From assembly GCA_000695325.1 (NCBI GenBank), contig AVPN01000146.1, positions 34,619 through 57,985 of the forward strand: DNA of 23,367 bases. Direction: 5' to 3'. Source of the DNA: Pleurobrachia bachei. Taxonomy: Eukaryota > Ctenophora > Tentaculata > Cydippida > Pleurobrachiidae. The translations under genes and the position numbers were made by a program. The notes under the pieces were generated by a model. It did no database searches. It was not told the origin of the DNA and was given only the letters and a program-made list of their open reading frames with translations. Shown here piece by piece: positions 19,201 through 23,367 of this stretch; the stretch's first letter is position 1; every line of letters begins with the position of its first letter.

Positions 19201-21739
19201 TCGTCTGTAACCATATTATTGGTGTCATCTAGTGTAGTATTTTCAATAGGGGTTTCACTGTTATGATCACGGTTTTTGTGGTCAAGGAGCTCATAAAAGA
19301 AGGGAAACGACTTGTTGCACAAGTCACAAACTTTCATGTTGTGAAGAAATGAGTCAATCTGTCCCTTTATATACCCCCATGGGTTCAAAATTATTTACTG
19401 CAATTAGGACATTTATTTTCGCATTCCGGAAACAGTTTGTTCATAATATTATTAACCAATTCTGGGTTCTGATTTAGCATTTCACGAATCTCAAATAATG
19501 ACATAGATCCCTTAATAGCGTTCACCAGTAGAGCTTCACGCTCTGTTAGTTCTGTATTACTTACATCAAAGTCGTTAAGATCTTGTTTTAAAGCAAAACA
19601 ATGCAGTAAGCTTTGATATGTTGGGGCAGAAAATTCACCATCTGATACATTTGAGAGTGAGTCAGATTCCGAGTCTGACATGTTGTCTGAACCCATTACC
19701 TCGGACATTTCAAGTTGACGCGTTTTTGAAACAGACATGATGAGAAATGAGCTTAACAAAATTAGCGCTTTCTTTTATAGTCCCATTCTACATGATCACT
19801 GTGAATTAATTTCCACTTTTCCGGTACCATCCCGTAAAAATTTTAAAAAAAATAAAAACCTTTTGTTTTGTACGCATTATAGGTTGAAATTAATCTTCCT
19901 TTCTAATTTGAATTGTTGATGTGTTGTTCCTTTTTAGTTTAAACTTTTCAAGTGTTGTTCTTTTTATTTTAATTTGTACTGTTCTTGTTAAATGAAAAAG
20001 CGTTCCGCCGAACTTAGTTCCTGTTCCTTTCTAATTCATATTGTTCCTGTCTAATGTTAAAGCGTTCCGTCGAACTTTATTACTGTTCCTTTCTAATTTG
20101 AACTGTTCTTGTCTAATGAAAAAGTTTTCCGTCGAACTTAATCGCTATTCCTTTCTAATTTGTGCTGTTCCTGTCTAATGTAAAAGTGTTCCGTCGAACT
20201 TAATTACTGTTCCTTATTTCTAATTTGAACTGTTCCTGTCTAATGTAAAAGTGTTCCGTCGAACTTTATTACTGTTCCTCTCTAATTTTTACTGTTCCTG
20301 TCTAATGTAAAAGTGTTCCGTCGAACTTTATTACTGTTCCAGTGTTGTTCCTTTGATTAAACTTGACAAGGACAGATTAGTAAAAGTGTTCCGTCGAACT
20401 TAATTACTGTTCCTCTCTAATTTGTACTGTTCCTGTCTAATGTTAAAGCTTTCCGTCGAACTTAATCGCTGTTCCTTTCTAATTTGTAGTCAAGGACAGA
20501 TTACATTTTCACAAGGCAGCTTGAATTAATGACAAGGAATTTAATTTGTATTGTTCCTGTCTAATGTAAAGGTGTTCCTGTCTAATTTGCACTGTTCCTG
20601 TCTAATGCAAAAGTGTACCATCGAACTTAATTACTGTTCCAGTGTTGTTCCTTTGATTAAACTTGACAAGGACAGATTAGTAAAAGTGTTCCGTCGAACT
20701 TAATCGCTGTTCCTTTCTAATTTGAACTGTTCTTGTGTAATTAAAAAGCGTTCTGTTAAACTCAATTGCTGTTCCAGTGATGTTCCTTTCTAATTTGTAT
20801 TGTTCCTGTCTAATGTTAAAGCTATTCCTGTCTAATTTGCGCTGTTCCTGTCTAATGTAAAAGTGTTCCGTCGAAGTTAATTACTGTTCCTGTGTTGTTC
20901 CTTTCTAATTTGAACTGTTCCTGCCTAATGTAAAAGTGTTCCGTCGAAGTTAATTACTGTTCCTGTGTTGTTCCTTTATAATTTGAACTGTTCCTGCCTA
21001 CTGTCACCGTGTTCCGTCGAAGTTAATTTGGTGACCCGCTTAGGAGGCTAAAAGGGGTCCCAACTGTGCACACTATACTACTTAATAATTTACCTCGAAT
21101 TGTTGCACCATGATTCGAAGGATTGAGTTGACCCTGATGAGTCTCTGAAGGATAATCTGTTGGTACCGCTCACAAATTCGCTCCATTTGGAACACCTCTC
21201 TTATCGATTTCAACTCGTATAGAATCTGCTTGAACCAAAGTTCAAACACTGAAAAAAGGGATTAAGAATATTAGTTCTGCTTGTTTGCATCTTCAATTCA
21301 CTCTCAAATGAAGTTGATGCTTTCTCTCTTCGGCTTCTTATTTTCTCACCTTGATGTGTGACAATAAACAGGTGCTCGTCGTGTGCAATTTTGTCGGTTG
21401 TTAATCTGCACTGAAGCCCAAGGAGGTCGTCAATCTACAAACAGGGTGTGAGGTTTAGGAAGGGGAGATCATGATCAGTTGTAACTATGATTATGAAACT
21501 CAAATCTAACATCAAAACTTCTATTTAGACAGAAAAAAGTGCCAAAAATTACATCATAGTTGATAAATATAATACTATACGGGATAGCTAACCTTGAGGT
21601 AATCCATGTAGTTGTTTCCCGCAAAGAGTTTTTTGTCAGCTGCAGCTGTCTCAATGGGAGAGGGTTCTGGAGGGGTGGGTTTGTGAAGGAAATCTCTCTG
21701 CATCTGGCCAGATTTGAAGGGGCACTGCGTATAGTTCAT
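16288..21739 (-). CDS. TDO2: tryptophan 2,3-dioxygenase
   Basis: TDO is the cytosolic heme enzyme that opens the tryptophan ring to N-formylkynurenine, the first step of the kynurenine pathway. Nine exons on the minus strand are 21739-21593, 21434-21350, 21248-21094, 17968-17849, 17730-17624, 17498-17312, 17123-16967, 16678-16588 and 16468-16288. They join in frame to 409 residues (human 406). Landmarks are IVTHQVFELWFKQILYEL with the distal His at residue 76, VLETM, ASGFQSTQFRILE with the substrate-binding Arg, YEAFIGALMI, FLAKWRFAHVMMVKR with the expected proximal heme His at 322, then GTGGSGGYTYLRSTVSDRY. All catalytic motifs are present, so the gene should be functional. Intron 3 is 3.1 kb because a 2993-bp element sits in it, ending 11 bp from the exon 3 donor. 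Exon 6 has two donors 36 bp apart. A TCTAG just before the ATG suggests a 5' UTR intron. Confidence 0.96.
17268..17345 (-). repeat. 36-bp tandem duplication of the end of TDO2 exon 6 and its donor
   Basis: On the minus strand TCATACATCTTCGATTCAAC, CAAATTTGTG/GTATG is followed 36 bp on by TCATACATCTTTGATTCAGT, CAAATTTGTG/GTATG. Donors are at 17311 (GTATGT) and 17275 (GTATGG). The second donor would add 12 in-frame residues repeating YIFDS-x-KFV. The first donor has the better match to the consensus. Confidence 0.85.
17821..17841. repeat. (CT)n microsatellite in TDO2 intron 4
   Basis: About ten CT dinucleotides lie next to the exon 4 donor. On the transcribed minus strand this is a GA run starting about 8 bases into the intron. 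No function is seen. Confidence 0.85.
18188..18264 (+). repeat. short spaced repeats GGCGCTGACAAGG near the left end
   Basis: GGCGCTGACAAGG occurs at 18188-18200 and 18252-18264, 64 bp apart, with a diverged copy (GCGCCGGCAAGGG) midway near 18223-18235. They are subterminal repeats inside the left inverted repeat and possible protein-binding sites. That role is inference. Confidence 0.7.
18612..19337 (-). CDS. element-encoded C2H2 zinc-finger/coiled-coil protein, unrecognised
   Basis: From ATG at 19337 the frame encodes 241 residues and ends at TAA. An upstream TTG-led extension is in frame but has no ATG and runs through the TATA box, so I reject it. Residues 1-22 form one C2H2 finger, VCDLCNKSFPFFYELLDHKN then RDH (C-x2-C-x12-H-x4-H). 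Residues about 25-80 are acidic and polar, likely disordered. Residues about 85-150 are helical and coiled-coil prone (YQLRDQQARKFERLYKTKLM). The C-terminal part has a hydrophobic stretch (LFTGLKYAVIPLVVF, about 178-192) and Lys/Leu-rich helices ending LLLLKDLEDEN. I do not recognise the family. It could bind the element's ends or repeat array, or be a structural protein. Base composition is AT-rich, unlike the host exons. The gene starts 54 bp after the stop of the upstream element gene. Confidence 0.75.
   Translation of the reverse strand: MKVCDLCNKSFPFFYELLDHKNRDHNSETPIENTTLDDTNNMVTDDTIVNSSDNKPGDMNTEEEISTLEPTKVPNYKELYQLRDQQARKFERLYKTKLMESKQHLSRIKLFEKQLDEFVTNFKDSTFNDFSNSIINNKSIADFLELSRLIAQKKFTKVARNNELLQSIKTLFTGLKYAVIPLVVFQRIRLTAKERKLIKIIDKKSIEDVKRLFLKYTKEFENIFGVIEKTLLLLKDLEDEN
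19365..19373 (-). promoter_or_regulatory. TATA box of the zinc-finger gene
   Basis: TATATAAAG on the minus strand lies about 28 bp before the ATG at 19337 and follows the stop of the upstream gene within about 20 bp. The leader CTCATTTCTTCACAACATG resembles the leader of the other element gene. Confidence 0.6.
19391..19738 (-). CDS. element-encoded small acidic protein with C-terminal Cys cluster, unrecognised
   Basis: From ATG at 19738 the frame encodes 115 residues ending at TAA. The N-terminus MSVSKTRQLEMSEV leads into an acidic Ser-rich stretch (SDSESDSLSNVSDGEF, about 25-40) that looks like a casein-kinase-type substrate. A helical middle follows (YQSLLHCFALKQDL, LTEREALLVNAIKGSMSLFE), and the end is ECENKCPNCSK, a C-x3-C-x2-C cluster that could bind metal. 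I do not recognise a family. Its position right upstream of the zinc-finger gene, on the same strand and with the same kind of promoter, suggests the two are expressed together. In-frame ATGs at codons 11, 15 and 20 are alternatives; the first is chosen for its distance from the TATA box. Confidence 0.7.
   Translation of the reverse strand: MSVSKTRQLEMSEVMGSDNMSDSESDSLSNVSDGEFSAPTYQSLLHCFALKQDLNDFDVSNTELTEREALLVNAIKGSMSLFEIREMLNQNPELVNNIMNKLFPECENKCPNCSK
19772..19780 (-). promoter_or_regulatory. TATA box of the small acidic gene
   Basis: CTATAAAAG on the minus strand lies about 35 bp before the ATG at 19738. The leader AAGCTCATTTCTCATCATG shares CTCATTTCT with the leader of the zinc-finger gene at the same distance from its TATA box. 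Confidence 0.6.
19985..21026 (+). repeat. ~62-bp tandem repeat array with GTTC-n4-GAAC dyads
   Basis: About 14 diverged units fill the right third of the element. The consensus parts are TGTTCCTGTCTAATGTAAAA, GTGTTCCGTCGAACTTAATT and ACTGTTCCTTTCTAATTTG. The dyad GTTCCGTCGAAC recurs with spacing near 62 bp (20002, 20064, 20126, 20188, 20253, 20315 and on). A longer block is repeated exactly 300 bp apart (20341 and 20641), so there is higher-order duplication. The last three units read GAAGTT in place of GAACTT. TTGACAAGGACAGATTAG pieces are inverted relative to the units. It contains no open frame of note. Confidence 0.9.
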
Positions 21740-22260
21740 ATCTTGCTAGATAAATGTAAAATATCTTTAGAACATGAGCATGTAAATCATGCTGCCAGAC
21801 CAACCCCTCAAGAGACCGCACCGAATTAGTAAGTTATGGATAAGTAAACATGTTTAATTAAGAGCTGTGTATACCAAACAAGACTGAATGTCGCTAAATA
21901 TCACTGAACAGGTTGCTTGAACAAACAATCACCGCTCACCGCGTCCCGTGCTTTTATAGTAACGACAATCAGCACTTTCTAGGAAGCGGCCGGTTTCTAG
22001 ATCGAGCACGTCTCTCTCTTGATTTCTTAGAATCGTGAGTACCCTCCCGCCGTTACATAATAATAGCATCGTGTGTCCCATGATACAGGACCCATATCCT
22101 TTCCATATTTGTTTGTGCAAGAACCCCAGTCAGAAGTGGGTACCACGTGACACGTGCTTTTGATAAACGGGTGATAAACACGAGAAACAAAGATCACGAG
22201 AATTAATCATCCTAAAACCCATTCGCATAATGTTTCAGCTGTCCTAAGACATACCGAAAG
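21740..22260. other. upstream region of TDO2
   Basis: This presumably holds the TDO2 leader and promoter. CACGTG-type E-box motifs occur near 22145-22154 (CCACGTGACACGTGC). A 63-codon minus frame (21929-22120) has no recognisable features. I see no further gene. Confidence 0.4.
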
Positions 22261-23362
22261 CCCAGTGTCCCGATCTCTGGAATATGAAGGAAAGATGAAT
22301 GCAAAAATTCTGCAGCAAAATAAAATTTATGCAGCAAAATGAGAAAATTTTAGGGGACTGCAGCAGCTGCTGCAGCAGAAGATATTTCCTATACTTACAC
22401 ACAGAGCAGTGCTGCAGCAGTGTGTAACAGATAGAATATGTTTGGGCATGCCCCAGTTGTGCCTAGTGCACCGACAACAGTCAAGTAAGGGGGAAGGGGA
22501 AAGAAAAGAGAGAATCATACTTTAACATAGCTCTCTTTTTTCCCCATAGCTTTACAAAGGGGTGAGATCGTTACTATCACTGTTGCAGTGCTGCAGTGCT
22601 GCAGCAGTGGAATTTTCCTGGAATTTTCCATCGCTGCAGTGCCTGCTGCAGCGACTGCAGAAATGGAATTTTCAAGAGATGTTCCATCTCTACAGCACTG
22701 CAGCAGGGATATCTCAAGAATGTTCATAACTGTGAACTGCAGGGACTGGAGAGGGAAGAGTCCAGGGAATATTCCAATCTTATAGGGACTACAGGGGACT
22801 GAGTAGGGGAATATTCCAATCTTATAGGGACTACAGGGGACTGAGTAGGGGAATATTCCAATCTTATAGGGACTACAGGGGACTGAGTAGGGGAATATTC
22901 CAATCTTATAGGGACTACAGGGGACTGAGTAGGGGAATATTCCAATCTTATAGGGACTACAGGGGACTGAGTAGGGGAATATTCCAATCTTATAGGGACT
23001 ACAGGGGACTGAGTAGGGGAATATTCCAATCTTATAGGGACTACAGGGGACTGAGTAGGGGAATATTCCAATCTTATAGGGACTACAGGGGACTGAGTAG
23101 GGGAATATTCCAATCTTATAGGGACTACAGGGGACTGAGTAGGGGAATATTCCAATCTTATAGGGACTACATGGGACTGCAGTAGGGGAATATTCCAATC
23201 TTATAGGGACTGCCGGGTTATTTTCCCAATGAAATCATGTTTAGAACAGTAGAAAATTTGGAAAATCCATATCCATGACTGCAGCAAACAGTATAATTCC
23301 TGCAGCAAAACGAGCCCCTAAAATGAAAATTCCAGGCATGAAAAAAAAATCGGGACACCGGG
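22261..23362. mobile_element. candidate 1.1-kb inverted-repeat element with internal minisatellite
   Basis: CCCAGTGTCCCGAT (22261-22274) is matched by ATCGGGACACCGGG (23349-23362), a 14-bp inverted repeat with one mismatch. Just inside each end, facing inward, are TGGAAT, GCAGCAAAA and TTTTAGGGG motifs in the same order, which supports two related termini. The interior is rich in CTGCAG and GCAGCA words (22310-22740), then the 42-bp array. No transposase is present. The window ends five bases later, so a target duplication cannot be tested. Confidence 0.5.
22765..23210. repeat. 42-bp minisatellite, eleven nearly identical copies
   Basis: The unit is GGGGAATATTCCAATCTTAT, then AGGGACTACAGGGGACTGAGTA; it contains the 10-bp palindrome GGAATATTCC. 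Starts are every 42 bp from 22765 to 23143, with a last copy at about 23186 that has one extra base (GACTGCAGTA). Because 42 is a multiple of three, long repetitive open frames appear on both strands (minus 22515-23198 and 22724-23155); these are by-products, not genes. Confidence 0.95.
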
Positions 23363-23367
23363 ACCAA

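Larger units (their letters stand above)
18090..21082. mobile_element. 2993-bp Maverick/Polinton-type non-autonomous element in TDO2 intron 3
   Basis: The ends are 54-bp perfect inverted repeats, 18090-18143 and 21029-21082, starting AGTAGTATAGTGTGCACAGT and ending in CT. A direct 6-bp duplication TAATAA flanks them (18084-18089 and 21083-21088). AG...CT ends and a 6-bp duplication are the known signature of Maverick/Polinton integrase products. Those elements are normally 15-20 kb with polymerase B, integrase, ATPase and capsid genes, none of which is present here. Inside are, from the left, 45 bp of spacer, three GCGCTGACAAGG-like repeats, two minus-strand genes each with a TATA box, and a 1-kb repeat array up to the right end. 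Perfect terminal repeats and open reading frames suggest recent activity, presumably mobilised in trans. Assignment to the Polinton group is inference from the ends; no integrase gene ties it directly. Confidence 0.85.

Noticed and set aside
18612-19388. Longer start for the zinc-finger gene at 19388
   Set aside because: The start is TTG and the extension would cover the TATA box. The ATG at 19337 directly precedes the finger.
19985-21026. CRISPR-like regular repeats
   Set aside because: The repeats are contiguous and diverged, without unique spacers, and the genome is eukaryotic.
21929-22120. 63-codon minus-strand frame upstream of TDO2
   Set aside because: It is short, has no conserved motif, and shows no splice link to a neighbouring exon.
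22515-23198. 227-residue minus-strand frame with a 14-residue repeat (IGIFPYSVPCSPYK)
   Set aside because: It is a by-product of a 42-bp tandem repeat whose length is a multiple of three. Two overlapping frames are open at once and there is no non-repeat domain.

Overview
This is nuclear DNA of an animal with a compact genome. Genes are a few hundred bases apart, introns are short with GT-AG ends, and the gene set (TDO2, KIAA2013, CCSAP, DCTN6, SDHD, SNRNP200 homologues) is animal-type. Short introns, AT-rich spacers and many small repeats would suit a demosponge or another early-branching marine invertebrate. The taxon is inference. Family names rest on recognition by eye, because no search was run. 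Plus strand, 1-2968: the last exon of the spliceosomal helicase BRR2/SNRNP200 (615-1113), a small UPF0729/C18orf32-like gene (1310-1602) whose third codon is TGA where the family has Cys, and an intronless homologue of the centriole/cilium/spindle protein CCSAP (2135-2968). Minus strand, 3545-13328: an 11-exon KIAA2013 homologue (3545-9425) with an internal 1349-bp tandem duplication carrying two of its exons; a four-exon ENTR1/SDCCAG3-like coiled-coil gene (10304-11370); the mitochondrial complex II anchor SDHD (11646-12450); and an intronless dynactin p27/DCTN6 gene (12669-13328). From 13454 to about 16215 the window is mostly non-genic: a 1.7-kb element with 28-bp terminal inverted repeats that contains a broken mitochondrial-carrier N-terminus, then GC-rich unexplained DNA, then a strong hairpin. 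Minus strand, 16288-21739: a nine-exon tryptophan 2,3-dioxygenase (TDO2) homologue that appears intact. Its third intron holds a complete 2993-bp insertion (18090-21082) with 54-bp perfect terminal inverted repeats starting AG, a 6-bp target duplication TAATAA, two unrecognised genes, each with its own TATA box, and a 1-kb array of dyad-containing repeats. The end signature is that of Maverick/Polinton elements, but the element is far too small to be autonomous. This is the best candidate here for something undescribed. From 22261 to 23362 there is a second small inverted-repeat element built of CTGCAG-rich DNA and eleven copies of a 42-bp minisatellite. The host genes belong to unrelated pathways (splicing, centriole/cilium, endosomal traffic, respiration, dynein transport, tryptophan breakdown) and show no functional clustering. 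The interest lies in the mobile elements, the exon and splice-donor duplications, and the TGA codon.
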